Assembly: GCA_937872385.1 (NCBI GenBank)
Contig: CALMSO010000005.1
Span: 62,001-126,000 of the forward strand
DNA length: 64,000 nt
Direction: 5' to 3'
DNA from: an uncultured Saprospiraceae bacterium
GTDB lineage: Bacteria; Bacteroidota; Bacteroidia; Chitinophagales; Saprospiraceae
The notes under the pieces are model-generated. The model ran no database searches. It saw only the letters and a program-made list of their open reading frames with translations, and was not told the DNA's origin. The position numbers were made by a program, and so were the translations under genes. Below are positions 9,245 to 18,368 of this stretch, piece by piece; within the stretch, counting starts at the first letter, position 1, and the number at the start of each line of letters is the position of its first letter.

Positions 9245-10159
9245 TTACAAGTTTAAATAATCTGGTAGCTCAGGACGCACCGCTAAGCCAGCTCTTAGGA
9301 TATCCAGCACCTGCTCTCGCTCCGTGCCCGTCAAAGGCTGACGCGGTGCACGCACAAACTCAGTGCCCAGCCCGGTCATTACTTCGGCTAATTTAATATT
9401 TTGCACCAACTGCGGGTGAATATCCAGCTCTAAAATGGGCAAAAACCAGCGGTGAATAGCCACTGCTTCTGCAATTTTACCGGCTTTGGCTAAGCGATAA
9501 ATCGCTACCGTTTCGCGCGGGAAGGCCGCCACGAGACCCGCCACCCAGCCATCAGCGCCCATGAGCAGGCTCTCTAAAGCCAGCGTGTCCACGCCACAGA
9601 GGGTCTTCAGGCGCGTGCCAAAACGATTGATAATACGCGTAACGTTCGACACATCACGGGTGCTTTCCTTGACGGCTTGAATGTTATCATATTTTAATAA
9701 TTCTTCAAACATATCAAGCTTTACCTCAATCTTATAATCCACCGGATTATTATAAATTAAAATTGGCAAATCGGTTTCAGAAGCCACTGCTTTGAAAAAA
9801 TCGGTTGTCTCGCGGTCGGTCGGTTTGTACATCATAGGCGGCAGCAGCATGAGTCCATGTGCCCCGTTCTGCTGTGCAAGTTGGGCCAGTTTTACGGCAT
9901 TGCGTGTTGAGCCTTCGGCGATATTAATCAAAATCGGAATATTGCCTTGCACGAAATCGAGGGTAGCCCGTAGCAGCTCGATGCGCTCTTCGTGCGTAAT
10001 AGTGCTGGACTCGCCCAGCGAGCCGCCGATGATGAGTCCGTCAATGCCCGCGTCGAGTTGCGCTTGGATATTGTGTAAAAAGGCTGCAATATCCAACGCG
10101 CCGTCGGCGGTGAATTTAGTGGTAATTGCGGGATAAACGCCCTGCCATGAAATGTGCAT
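9245..10159 (-). CDS. 1-pyrroline-4-hydroxy-2-carboxylate deaminase, DHDPS family
   Basis: A 304-residue TIM-barrel lyase of the dihydrodipicolinate synthase family. It is predicted to deaminate 1-pyrroline-4-hydroxy-2-carboxylate to 2-oxoglutarate semialdehyde. The Schiff-base lysine is K164 in IQAVKESTRD, and the conserved tyrosine is Y136 in LPILIYNNP. GGSLGESSTIT near residue 45 is the substrate carboxylate loop, with SLGESS in place of the usual GTTGE(S/A). The start at 10159 (MHISWQGVYPAITT) fits the family; the open frame extends 60 codons further but with no family-like sequence. It is the first gene of the hydroxyproline group, behind a TATCTTTG promoter element. Biosynthetic DapA is rejected because of the neighbours; 2-keto-3-deoxy-pentonate dehydratase is the next alternative. 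Confidence 0.85.
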   Translation of the reverse strand: MHISWQGVYPAITTKFTADGALDIAAFLHNIQAQLDAGIDGLIIGGSLGESSTITHEERIELLRATLDFVQGNIPILINIAEGSTRNAVKLAQLAQQNGAHGLMLLPPMMYKPTDRETTDFFKAVASETDLPILIYNNPVDYKIEVKLDMFEELLKYDNIQAVKESTRDVSNVTRIINRFGTRLKTLCGVDTLALESLLMGADGWVAGLVAAFPRETVAIYRLAKAGKIAEAVAIHRWFLPILELDIHPQLVQNIKLAEVMTGLGTEFVRAPRQPLTGTEREQVLDILRAGLAVRPELPDYLNL

Positions 10160-10187
10160 ATCGCTGTGTTTTTTGTGAAAAGTTAGG

Positions 10188-10195
10188 CAAAGATA
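10188..10195 (-). promoter_or_regulatory. -7 promoter element for the hydroxyproline genes
   Basis: The minus strand reads TATCTTTG, an exact match to TAnnTTTG, about 30 bp before the deaminase start codon. The nearest TTG on that strand (10222-10224) is 26 bp upstream, longer than the usual 17-23. The rest of the 321-bp divergent gap 10160-10480 is AT-rich and shows no gene or repeat. Confidence 0.45.
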
Positions 10196-10480
10196 AGCCC
10201 TAAGACTACCGAATGCCTTTACAATTTTATTGAAATATGATACGATTTTATCAAAAAACACTAACAAGCGAAATAAAAGTTGCAAATATTTGCTATAAAG
10301 CGATGTTGCAGGGAAAAAAACAATCGTGCAATTGGTCAATTAATAAGGCTTGGTTGGCTAAGCTCCGTTCAATAGCGACCTTAATGCTGCCTTTTAAAAT
10401 AGAAAACTACTCGTTATTGTTTGTAAATGCAGTATAATAATTTAATCATCAGCAATTAACAATTAATAATTTCCTACTAC

Positions 10481-13400
10481 ATGAATCACAAAATCATACT
10501 CGCTTTTCTTGTCCTGCTGGTTGCTTTCTGCACGGAAAGTATTGCCCAGAAAGTGGACGCTACGCAGCTTAAAGGCTTGAAAATCCGCAACATCGGCCCG
10601 GCGGGCATGAGCGGCCGCATCACGGCCATTGACGTGGATTTGAGCAATCCTGACATCATTTACGCTGGCTCGGCCTCTGGGGGCGTCTGGAAATCCACGA
10701 GCGGCGGCATCCGCTGGGAGCCCATTTTCGATGATCAACCGCTGCAAGCCATTGGCGCCATCGCTATCAATCAACGCAACCCCAATGAAATATGGGTCGG
10801 CACAGGCGAAGGCAACCCGCGCAACTCGCAAAACAGCGGCGAGGGCATTTTCAAAACGATTGACGGCGGTAAGACTTGGAAGCACATGGGCCTTAGCAAC
10901 AGCAGAACCATTCACCGCATCATCATCCACCGCGACAACCCCGACGTAGTATTCGTAGCTGGGCACGGCTCCGCCTGGGGCCCCAACGAAGAGCGGGGCG
11001 TTTTTAAAACTACCGACGGCGGCAAAACTTGGCGTAAAGTACTGTATATCAATGATAAAACCGGTTGCGCCGAATTGGTTGTAGATCCTAAAAATCCCAA
11101 CAAACTCATTGCAGCCATGTGGGAATACGAGCGCAAACCCTGGGCTTTTACGTCTGGCGGCAAAGGCTCAGGCGTCTATGTGAGCTATGATGGCGGCGAA
11201 ACCTGGGCTAAGCGTACCAGCGCCGATGGTCTGCCCGAAGGCGATTTGGGCCGCATTGGTCTGGCGATTGCACCTTCCAAACCAAACATCGTGTACGCGC
11301 TCGTAGAAGCGAAAGACAACAACCTGTACAAAAGCACCGATGGCGGCGAGAAGTGGCAAAAAGTGAATATTAACGACCGTTTGGTGAGCAATCGCCCCTT
11401 TTACTATCACGAAATTTACGTGGATCCGAGCAACGAAAATCGCATTTTCAACCTCTATTCTGGTGTTTCTAAAAGTGAAGACGGCGGCAAAACCTTCGAG
11501 CCTTTTATCAATAATTCCAAAGTACACCTCGACCACCACGCCTTCTGGATGCATCCGGAAAACCCGAATTATATGATTGATGGCAACGACGGCGGTTTGT
11601 ACATCTCGCGCGACGGCGGCCAAAACTGGATGTTCGCCGAGAACCTACCCGTGGGGCAATTCTATCACATCAACTACGACATGGACTACCCCTACAATGT
11701 AGGCGGCGGTATGCAGGATAATGGCTCGTGGGTAGGCCCAAACACCGCGTGGAAGCAGGGCGGCATTCTCAACTACGACTGGCAAGAAGTGTTTTTTGGC
11801 GATGGTTTTGATGTGGGTTTCCGACCGGACGACAACCGTTACGTGTATGCCATGTCGCAAGGGGGCAATATTGGCTACATTGACACCAAAACCGGCCGCA
11901 GCCGCACCATTCGCCCTACGCACCCCGATCCTGCGGTTGAGTTGCGTTTCAATTGGAATGCCGCTTTCGCGCAAAATCCCTTCCACAATTGCGGAATTTA
12001 CTACGGTAGCCAATTTGTACACAAAAGCATGGACTGCGGGCAAACCTGGGAAATCATCTCGCCCGACCTGACCACCAACGACCAGCAAAAACAAGCCGAA
12101 AGTGCTAAAACCGGTGGCTTGACCTTCGACATCACCGGCGCGGAAAACCACACCACCATCCTCGCCATTTTGCCCAGTCCAGCGGACGAAAACGTGATCT
12201 GGGTTGGCACCGACGATGGCAATCTGCAACTCACCCGCGACGGCGGCCGCACCTGGACCAACCTGAGCAGCAAACTGCCCGGCGTGAAGCCTGGTAGCTG
12301 GATTCCCTACATCGAAGTATCCGCAAAAAATGCTGGCGAGGCTTTTGTAGTAGTCAATGACTATCGCCGCAACGACTGGCGCCCGATGGTCTTTCACACC
12401 ACCAATTTCGGGCAGACCTTCACCCGCATTGTGGACGAAAAAAAGGTGCAAGGCTATGCCCTCAGCATCGTGCAAGACCCCGTAGAGCCGAAGCTGCTCT
12501 GGTTGGGCACAGATTATGGCCTGTATTTCAGCATTGACGGCGGTGCCAACTGGAACAAGTGGATGAACGACTTCCCTTCGGTGCCCGTAGCAGATATGAA
12601 AATTCACCCCCGCGAGCACGACCTGATTGTGGGCACTTTCGGCCGCGCCATTTGGATTTTAGACGACCTTCGCCCTTTCCGGGAATTGGCACGCGCCAAA
12701 GGCCAAACCTTACAGCAAGCTTTCAAAGTTTTTGAAGCCCCCGACGCCTATCAGGCCAACTATCGCTCGTACCTCGGTACGCACTTCATCGCCGATGATA
12801 TTTTCACTGGCGAAAGCAAACCGCGCAACGCTGCTATTGCACTTTGGGTAGGAAAAACAGACAAACCGGCAGCCGCAACTACTCAAACCGACGCTACCCC
12901 AGCCCGCAGAGGCGGCCGCAGCGGTGGCGACCAGCGCGTGAAAGTTGCTATTTTTGATGAAACAGGTAATGCGGTACGCAATTTCTCAACTGCTGTGGAC
13001 ACTGGCATGAACCGTATCTATTGGGATATGCGCTACGATGGCGTGCGCTTCCCTTCGCGGCAGGAGCAGCGCCCCGATGCCGACCTGCCTGGCGGCGCAG
13101 AGGTATTGCCCGGCAAGTACAAAATAGTGGTCAGCTTTGGCGAACACAAAGATTCTACCCTGCTCACGGTGCATGGCGACCCGCGCCTTGATATTCCGAT
13201 GACCGACCGCAAAGCCAAGCTCGAAGCGGTACAGGCATTCTATAAAACCATCGGTACGGCTACCCTTGCGTTCGACCGCATCCGTGAGGCACAGAAAACC
13301 ATCAAATCGGTCAATGATGCGCTGAGCAATGCCGACGATGCTGTAAAAAAGGACATCAGCGCCAAAGGCAAGGCCTTGCAGGATTCTTTAGTAGCAATGG

Positions 13401-13678
13401 AAAATCTTTTCATGGACCCCGACAATCAGAAGGGTATCGTGCGTTCCAGTGACAACCTGAACAGCTATCTGTTCCGCACTTTTTCGTATCTCAATGCTGG
13501 CGACGGCGCGCCCACGCAGGCCGCACAGCGCATGATGTCAACCGCGCAGCAGAAACTCAGCGATATTATTACTAAAGTAAATGCATTTTTCGCTACCGAC
13601 TTTGCCGCGTATCAAAAGCAGGTTGAAGCCGCACAGTATTCCCTGTTCAAAACGTATGAGCCTATTCGTATGAATTAA
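10481..13678 (+). CDS. Secreted Asp-box (sortilin/VPS10-like) beta-propeller protein
   Basis: A 1065-residue exported protein. The signal peptide is MNHKIILAFLVLLVAFCTESIAQ (cut near residue 22). About 11 Asp-box motifs of the form SxDxGxTW follow between residues 60 and 710, for example KTIDGGKTWKHM, KTTDGGKTWRKV, VSYDGGETWAKR and LTRDGGRTWTNL; these mark the tips of propeller blades. After residue 820 comes a beta-rich segment resembling FlgD-type Ig domains, then a helical tail. No T9SS sorting domain is visible. Such proteins are often labelled glycosyl hydrolase (BNR repeat) or sortilin-like, and some are linked to glycan or peptide handling. No catalytic residues can be assigned, so enzymatic function is unproven. 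A hairpin follows the stop codon. Confidence 0.85.
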   Translation: MNHKIILAFLVLLVAFCTESIAQKVDATQLKGLKIRNIGPAGMSGRITAIDVDLSNPDIIYAGSASGGVWKSTSGGIRWEPIFDDQPLQAIGAIAINQRNPNEIWVGTGEGNPRNSQNSGEGIFKTIDGGKTWKHMGLSNSRTIHRIIIHRDNPDVVFVAGHGSAWGPNEERGVFKTTDGGKTWRKVLYINDKTGCAELVVDPKNPNKLIAAMWEYERKPWAFTSGGKGSGVYVSYDGGETWAKRTSADGLPEGDLGRIGLAIAPSKPNIVYALVEAKDNNLYKSTDGGEKWQKVNINDRLVSNRPFYYHEIYVDPSNENRIFNLYSGVSKSEDGGKTFEPFINNSKVHLDHHAFWMHPENPNYMIDGNDGGLYISRDGGQNWMFAENLPVGQFYHINYDMDYPYNVGGGMQDNGSWVGPNTAWKQGGILNYDWQEVFFGDGFDVGFRPDDNRYVYAMSQGGNIGYIDTKTGRSRTIRPTHPDPAVELRFNWNAAFAQNPFHNCGIYYGSQFVHKSMDCGQTWEIISPDLTTNDQQKQAESAKTGGLTFDITGAENHTTILAILPSPADENVIWVGTDDGNLQLTRDGGRTWTNLSSKLPGVKPGSWIPYIEVSAKNAGEAFVVVNDYRRNDWRPMVFHTTNFGQTFTRIVDEKKVQGYALSIVQDPVEPKLLWLGTDYGLYFSIDGGANWNKWMNDFPSVPVADMKIHPREHDLIVGTFGRAIWILDDLRPFRELARAKGQTLQQAFKVFEAPDAYQANYRSYLGTHFIADDIFTGESKPRNAAIALWVGKTDKPAAATTQTDATPARRGGRSGGDQRVKVAIFDETGNAVRNFSTAVDTGMNRIYWDMRYDGVRFPSRQEQRPDADLPGGAEVLPGKYKIVVSFGEHKDSTLLTVHGDPRLDIPMTDRKAKLEAVQAFYKTIGTATLAFDRIREAQKTIKSVNDALSNADDAVKKDISAKGKALQDSLVAMENLFMDPDNQKGIVRSSDNLNSYLFRTFSYLNAGDGAPTQAAQRMMSTAQQKLSDIITKVNAFFATDFAAYQKQVEAAQYSLFKTYEPIRMN

Positions 13679-13691
13679 TCGAACCCAAAAC

Positions 13692-13720
13692 GAGGGGGAG
13701 GAGTCTGCCGCTTCCCCCTC
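13692..13720 (+). terminator. Hairpin after the Asp-box gene
   Basis: GAGGGGGA (13692-13699) pairs with TCCCCCTC (13713-13720) over a 13-nt loop, 13 bp after the stop codon. It is not followed by a run of T, so a Rho-independent terminator is only possible. Confidence 0.4.
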
Positions 13721-13739
13721 AATCATTCTACCTTTCATC

Positions 13740-13770
13740 TTGTAAATGTGCCAAAAAATGCGTTATTTTG
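13740..13770 (+). promoter_or_regulatory. Candidate promoter for Uma2 gene 1
   Basis: TTG (13740-13742), a 20-bp spacer and TTATTTTG (13763-13770), which differs at the A position from TAnnTTTG. It lies 17 bp before the ATG at 13788. Confidence 0.35.
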
Positions 13771-13787
13771 AATAAAATATCAGCGCT

Positions 13788-14396
13788 ATGACCGCCAGTA
13801 CTATTAAGCACATCAGCCTTGAGGCCTATTTCGAAATGGAGTACAATGCCCCAATTCGGCACGAATACCTCAACGGAAAAATACGCCCTATGAGTTATAC
13901 ATCTATTAACCACAATCGAATTGTCAGAAATTTGAATCGAATTTTTGATATGTTATTCCTTGAGCAACAAAGTGAAATATTCACCGAAACCCGTATGCTG
14001 TACGTGCCTGATTGCAATAAAGTCTATTATCCGGATGGGTTAATCATTGCCGACACGCACGAATTGTATAATTACAAGGGCAAAATGGACGCCACGCTTA
14101 ATCCGACGGTATTAATAGAAGTAAATTCCGATTCGACGCAACGATTCGACAAATTTTATAAATGGGAATGCTACCAGACCATTGCCAGTTTGCAACAGTA
14201 CGTACTGATTTCTCAGAAAAAACCTTTCGTATCGCTCTACGAACGGCAGGCCCCTGGCTCTAATACTTGGCTTTACACGGGTCATCAAAATATGGAAGCG
14301 GCGGTGCGCATTGCCGGTTATGATGTAACATTAAAAGATTTGTATCATAAAGTAATATTTCCGCCCCCCGAAGTTGAGGAAGAGGAGGCAGATTAA
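13788..14396 (+). CDS. Uma2-family (PD-(D/E)XK nuclease-fold) protein, copy 1
   Basis: A 202-residue protein of the Uma2/DUF820 family. The family has a restriction-endonuclease-like fold and is abundant in cyanobacteria and some Bacteroidota, but its biological role is not established. It shows the typical N-terminal EAYFEMEYN and HEYLNGKI segment, the acidic residue in YYPDGLII near residue 84, and EVNSDSTQRFDKFYKWECY near 112-130, which carries the remaining core positions. The C-terminus is an acidic tail (EVEEEEAD). It stands alone, without a partner gene. The second copy at 20254 is clearly diverged, so this is not a recent local duplication. Confidence 0.8.
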   Translation: MTASTIKHISLEAYFEMEYNAPIRHEYLNGKIRPMSYTSINHNRIVRNLNRIFDMLFLEQQSEIFTETRMLYVPDCNKVYYPDGLIIADTHELYNYKGKMDATLNPTVLIEVNSDSTQRFDKFYKWECYQTIASLQQYVLISQKKPFVSLYERQAPGSNTWLYTGHQNMEAAVRIAGYDVTLKDLYHKVIFPPPEVEEEEAD

Positions 14397-14473
14397 TGAT
14401 TGTGCATAACTTAAATCTTGATAATTTTAATTCCCCAGACATAATTATTTCAAGCGTAAAAACATAGCCTACT

Positions 14474-14527
14474 GATTAACAACTACAATTGATAATTAAC
14501 AATTGATAACATCCCATTACTTATTGC
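14474..14527. repeat. Dispersed intergenic word, family E
   Basis: Near-repeats of ACAATTGATAA and TTAACAATTG lead into CCCATTACTTA, upstream of the amidohydrolase gene. It matches the composite at 3081-3117 and 49161-49190. Confidence 0.35.
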
Positions 14528-14550
14528 TTATAATCAAACACCTCTACCCA

Positions 14551-15765
14551 ATGCAACACCTCAATACCCTGCTGCTGCTTTTTTGCACCACTTTTTCTTT
14601 TGCGCAAAGCGAAACCATCGTCATCATTAATGCTAATGTAGTGGACGGCGTGACCGACCGCGTACTCGAAAACGCTACGCTGGTGCTGTCAGATGGAAAA
14701 ATCCAAAGCATCCGTACCGAGCGCAGCCCGCTGCCTGCTGGCGCTACTGTATTAGACCTAAAAGGCCGCTATCTGATGCCCGGTCTGATTGACGCGCATG
14801 TACACATTCGCACGCTTGAAGAAGCCAAACGCGCACTTATGTCGGGCGTGACTACCGCGCGCAGCATGGGCGTAGCGCATTTCACCGATGTAGGTATGCG
14901 CGAACTCGGCAAGCAGGGCGTACTCGAAGCCCCCGAAATGCTGGCCGCTGGCTACCACGTGCGCCACACACCCGACCCCGGTTTTTTTATGGATGCGCCG
15001 CACATGGCAGACCTGCTCAAACCCGGTGTGCACGATGCCGAAGCAGTGCGTCGTATGGCTCAGGTAATGATTGACCACCAGGTGGATTGGCTCAAAGTGA
15101 ATGCCACCGCCCGGGCCGGCTCACCCGATACCGACCCCCGCGAACCTTACTACGACGAAGCCCAACTACGGGCGCTGGTAGAAACAGGTGCACGCGCCAA
15201 AGTACCCGTAGCCGCCCATGCCCACGGCGATGAAGGCGGACGAGCAGCCGTGCTGGCCGGAGTGCGCAGCATTGAGCATGGCACCTACCTCAGCGAGGAA
15301 ACCCTGCAACTGATGAAGGAAAAAGGCACTTACCTCGTACCAACCATGGCCGTGGTGACCGACCTGACCGTACCAACCGGTGATTATAACCATCCCGGGC
15401 TTAACATTCGCGGGCGCTTCATGGTGCCGCGTATGCGCGAAATGGTAGGCAAAGCCAACAAAATCGGCGTGAAAATCGTGGCCGCTACCGATACAGGTTA
15501 TGGTGCTAACAGTACCCTGCGGTTAGCTCAAGAAATGGAAGAACTCGCGGGCGCAGGGCTTTCGCCGCTGCAAGTCGTTCAGGCGGCTACCTCGCTTGCC
15601 GCAGAATTGCTCTACATTGACAATCGCACCGGCAAAATTGCCCCCGGCATGGAAGCCGATATTTTGGTCACCGAGCGCAATCCCTTACAGCAACTCAATA
15701 CCATTTACGACCCCATTTTGATTATCAACAACGGAAAAGTGGTGCTCAATCGTTTGGAATGGTAA
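14551..15765 (+). CDS. Secreted metal-dependent amidohydrolase
   Basis: A 404-residue exported member of the amidohydrolase superfamily, in the imidazolonepropionase/prolidase-like group. The start at 14551 gives a clean signal peptide, MQHLNTLLLLFCTTFSFAQS; the open frame begins 16 codons earlier without one. The metal-binding HxH motif is H83 and H85 in LIDAHVHIRT. Further ligands are expected in KVNATARAGS (bridging lysine position), VAAHAHGDEGG and SIEHGTYL, and the catalytic aspartate in AATDTGYG. The C-terminal TGKIAPGMEADILV closes the composite beta-sandwich typical of the family. The substrate is unknown; periplasmic dipeptidase or imidazolonepropionase-type activity is possible. It lies just before prfC but has no functional link to it. 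Confidence 0.85.
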   Translation: MQHLNTLLLLFCTTFSFAQSETIVIINANVVDGVTDRVLENATLVLSDGKIQSIRTERSPLPAGATVLDLKGRYLMPGLIDAHVHIRTLEEAKRALMSGVTTARSMGVAHFTDVGMRELGKQGVLEAPEMLAAGYHVRHTPDPGFFMDAPHMADLLKPGVHDAEAVRRMAQVMIDHQVDWLKVNATARAGSPDTDPREPYYDEAQLRALVETGARAKVPVAAHAHGDEGGRAAVLAGVRSIEHGTYLSEETLQLMKEKGTYLVPTMAVVTDLTVPTGDYNHPGLNIRGRFMVPRMREMVGKANKIGVKIVAATDTGYGANSTLRLAQEMEELAGAGLSPLQVVQAATSLAAELLYIDNRTGKIAPGMEADILVTERNPLQQLNTIYDPILIINNGKVVLNRLEW

Positions 15766-15799
15766 AAGAATTGCCTGCCGGATATTGGCTGAAAATCCT

Positions 15800-15807
15800 T
15801 ACTTTTG
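15800..15807 (+). promoter_or_regulatory. -7 promoter element for prfC
   Basis: TACTTTTG matches TAnnTTTG exactly, 55 bp before the prfC ATG and clear of the preceding stop codon. No TTG lies at the usual 17-23 bp spacing. Confidence 0.4.
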
Positions 15808-15862
15808 CGTTTTCAATTTCGGTGGTTACTTTTTACAACCGCTATAATGTGCAAATTGCAAA

Positions 15863-17443
15863 ATGGGATTTAAAGAAGAACTCAATCGCCGCAAGACTTT
15901 CGGAATTGTCAGTCACCCCGACGCCGGCAAAACCACCCTCACCGAAAAACTGCTGCTTTTCGGAGGAGCCATTCAAGTGGCCGGTGCAGTGAAATCGAAC
16001 AAAATAAAGAAAAGCGCCACTTCCGACTTTATGGAAATCGAACGCCAGCGGGGCATCTCGGTGGCTACTTCTGTAATGGCATTTGAATACAAAGGTTTAA
16101 AAATCAATATTTTAGATACACCAGGGCACCAAGATTTTGCCGAAGATACCTACCGGACACTCACCGCCGTGGACAGCGTGATTGTGGTCATTGACGTAGC
16201 CAAAGGCGTAGAGACCCAAACCGAAAAATTGGTTGAGGTATGCCGCATGCGCAAGACGCCCATCATCGTTTTTATCAATAAATTAGACCGCGAAGGGCTT
16301 GACGGTTTCGATTTGCTCGACGAAGTAGAATCCAAACTCGGACTGACGGTGCGCCCGCTGAGCTGGCCGATTGGTATGGGACAACGCTTTCAGGGTGTGT
16401 ACAGTATGTATGAAAAAAAGTTGGTGCTCTTCCGGCCACACAGCAAGCAGGATACCGATGATACCATCGAAATAAGTGACCTGAGCAGCCCGGAACTCGA
16501 AAAGCACGTCGGCGCGCGCGCCGCACAAGAACTACGCGACGAAGTGACCATCATCGAGGAAGTCTATCCTACTTTCAATCATCAGGACTATCTCGATGGC
16601 AATCTATCGCCTGTATTCTTCGGCTCAGCGGTCAATAATTTTGGCGTCCGTGAGCTATTGGACTGCTTTGTGGACATTGCGCCCACCCCGCTACCCCGCG
16701 TCACCGAAGAGCGGCCAGTGCGCCCCGATGAAGATAAATTCACCGGTTTTGTCTTCAAAATTCACGCCAATATGGACCCCAACCACCGCGACCGTATTGC
16801 CTTTTTGCGGGTATGCTCGGGCACTTTCCAACGCAACACCAACTACCTGCACGTGCGGCAGGGCAAGAATATGAAATTCGCTAATCCGACTTCCTTCATG
16901 GCGGAAAAGAAAACCCTCGTGGAAGAAGCCTATCCCGGCGATGTAATCGGTTTGTACGATTCCGGCAATTTTAAAATCGGCGATACCGTTACCGAAGGCG
17001 AAGTGCTGCATTTCAAGGGCATTCCGAGTTTTTCGCCGGAGCAATTTCGTTATGTCAACAACGCTAACCCACTGAAAGCCAAGCAATTCAACAAAGGATT
17101 AGAACAACTCATGGACGAAGGCGTCGCGCAGTTATTCACCCGCGAAACCAATAATCGTAAGATTATCGGTACGGTAGGTGCGCTACAATTTGATGTCATT
17201 CAATACCGCATGGAGCACGAGTATGGCGCCGCCTGCACCTACGAACCCGTCAACCTGCACAAGGCCTGCTGGGTAAGCTGCGATGATAAAAAAGCCCTCG
17301 CCGAATTCATGGAACGCCGCAAAAGAGACTTAGCCCGCGACAAGCACGGCAACTTAGTTTTCCTCGCCGAAAGCGCCTGGACGCTTCAGATGGCACAGGA
17401 AAACCACCCTGAGGTGCAATTTCATTTCAAAAGCGAGTTTTAG
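15863..17443 (+). CDS. prfC: Peptide chain release factor 3
   Basis: A cytoplasmic translational GTPase of 526 residues (E. coli RF3 has 529). It removes RF1/RF2 from the ribosome after peptide release. G1 is visible as [13 protein letters not shown] (residues 17-29), G2 with the [10 protein letters not shown] switch near 66-75, G3 as [15 protein letters not shown] near 90 and G4 as NKLDREG near 140. The RF3-specific C-terminal region ends in the [17 protein letters not shown] segment. The start [15 protein letters not shown] is standard. It is a single gene with its own promoter element. Confidence 0.97.
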   Translation: MGFKEELNRRKTFGIVSHPDAGKTTLTEKLLLFGGAIQVAGAVKSNKIKKSATSDFMEIERQRGISVATSVMAFEYKGLKINILDTPGHQDFAEDTYRTLTAVDSVIVVIDVAKGVETQTEKLVEVCRMRKTPIIVFINKLDREGLDGFDLLDEVESKLGLTVRPLSWPIGMGQRFQGVYSMYEKKLVLFRPHSKQDTDDTIEISDLSSPELEKHVGARAAQELRDEVTIIEEVYPTFNHQDYLDGNLSPVFFGSAVNNFGVRELLDCFVDIAPTPLPRVTEERPVRPDEDKFTGFVFKIHANMDPNHRDRIAFLRVCSGTFQRNTNYLHVRQGKNMKFANPTSFMAEKKTLVEEAYPGDVIGLYDSGNFKIGDTVTEGEVLHFKGIPSFSPEQFRYVNNANPLKAKQFNKGLEQLMDEGVAQLFTRETNNRKIIGTVGALQFDVIQYRMEHEYGAACTYEPVNLHKACWVSCDDKKALAEFMERRKRDLARDKHGNLVFLAESAWTLQMAQENHPEVQFHFKSEF

Positions 17444-17449
17444 CAACTA

Positions 17450-17481
17450 TTTGTCACGCCCATTTCGTAAAATTACTTTTG
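17450..17481 (+). promoter_or_regulatory. Bacteroidota-type promoter after prfC
   Basis: TTTG (17450-17453), a 20-bp spacer and TACTTTTG (17474-17481) match both elements of the Bacteroidota housekeeping promoter. Transcription should begin near 17488. This rules out the upstream in-frame ATG at 17451 and supports the start at 17526 for the next gene. Confidence 0.65.
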
Positions 17482-17525
17482 TCATTCTGCAAAAGCGGAC
17501 TATTTTTACAGAAAAGACGAACATT

Positions 17526-18320
17526 ATGCGCCAGAACTTGCTACTTTGTATGCTGTATCTGCTCAGCACGGCAGCATTTGCCCAGGAAGATGCCAAGCCA
17601 CGCGATGCCTTTCACCTAAAATTGGGCGGTGGCGGTGCTTTGCAAACCCTGCGCGACCAAGCTATGTCGCCTTTGTTATATGATGGTTTCCAACTCGCCC
17701 TGCACGCGGGCATGGAAATACGCGGACAACGTGGGCTGCATCGCATGGACGCACTGTTCTGGCTGGGAGAAACCTCCGCCGAGCGCAGCGGCCGTACTAC
17801 CGACAATTACAGCTACACCATCAATAGTGTGTATTTGCATCGCATCAGCCCGGAAGAAGCCCGCTGGCAATGGCGCGTCGGTGGCGCTGTGACCAACTGG
17901 GGAAGTTTTCGGCAGCATCAATCGCTCATCAATTCCAACTTCTTCTACGACCTGTTTTTTTCAACCGGAGCCGCCGCCTCGGTCGAACGCTCTTTTCGAC
18001 TGTTTCGCCGCGATTGGTACGCCGACTGGCAAGTCATTGTGCCGGTGCTGACCTTCGGCTTGCGCCCTAATTACAGCGGTCTGAACGCCGCCCCGCCGGA
18101 CGACGATAGTTTTCAAGGTTTTGCCGACGGTGCATTTGTTTCTTTTGGCAAATTGCAAAATGTAAAATCGCGCGCCGAATTGGTCTATCCGCTCAAAAAT
18201 GGCAACCGCATCGGCTTGTTATATTATTGGGATTTTTTCAATACGAGCATTGGGCCGCACCCCGCCCGGCAGGCTATGCAATCCGTGCAATTGAACCTAC
18301 ACGTCTCGCTGAGTAAATAA
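17526..18320 (+). CDS. Predicted outer-membrane/periplasmic protein
   Basis: A 264-residue exported protein of no recognised family. The signal peptide is MRQNLLLCMLYLLSTAAFAQE. The mature part alternates aromatic and polar residues in short strands, for example RMDALFWLGE, YTINSVYLHRI and NRIGLLYYWDF, and ends in QSVQLNLHVSLSK; this suits a small outer-membrane beta-barrel. The upstream ATG at 17451 is rejected because the promoter lies downstream of it. It is followed 48 bp later by the Wzi-like gene on the same strand, so the two may be co-transcribed. A role in the outer membrane or cell surface is inferred. Confidence 0.7.
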   Translation: MRQNLLLCMLYLLSTAAFAQEDAKPRDAFHLKLGGGGALQTLRDQAMSPLLYDGFQLALHAGMEIRGQRGLHRMDALFWLGETSAERSGRTTDNYSYTINSVYLHRISPEEARWQWRVGGAVTNWGSFRQHQSLINSNFFYDLFFSTGAAASVERSFRLFRRDWYADWQVIVPVLTFGLRPNYSGLNAAPPDDDSFQGFADGAFVSFGKLQNVKSRAELVYPLKNGNRIGLLYYWDFFNTSIGPHPARQAMQSVQLNLHVSLSK

Positions 18321-18368
18321 GTAGCCGGTGTAGTAAATAGCAAACAGACCAACAAACCATCATAAACC

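Noticed and set aside
9245..10159. Biosynthetic dihydrodipicolinate synthase (dapA)
   Set aside because: The neighbours form a complete hydroxyproline pathway, and the carboxylate loop differs from the usual DapA motif.
11645..12619. Minus-strand open frame of 324 codons inside the Asp-box gene
   Set aside because: It is antisense to a gene with clear repeats and signal peptide, and encodes no recognisable domain.
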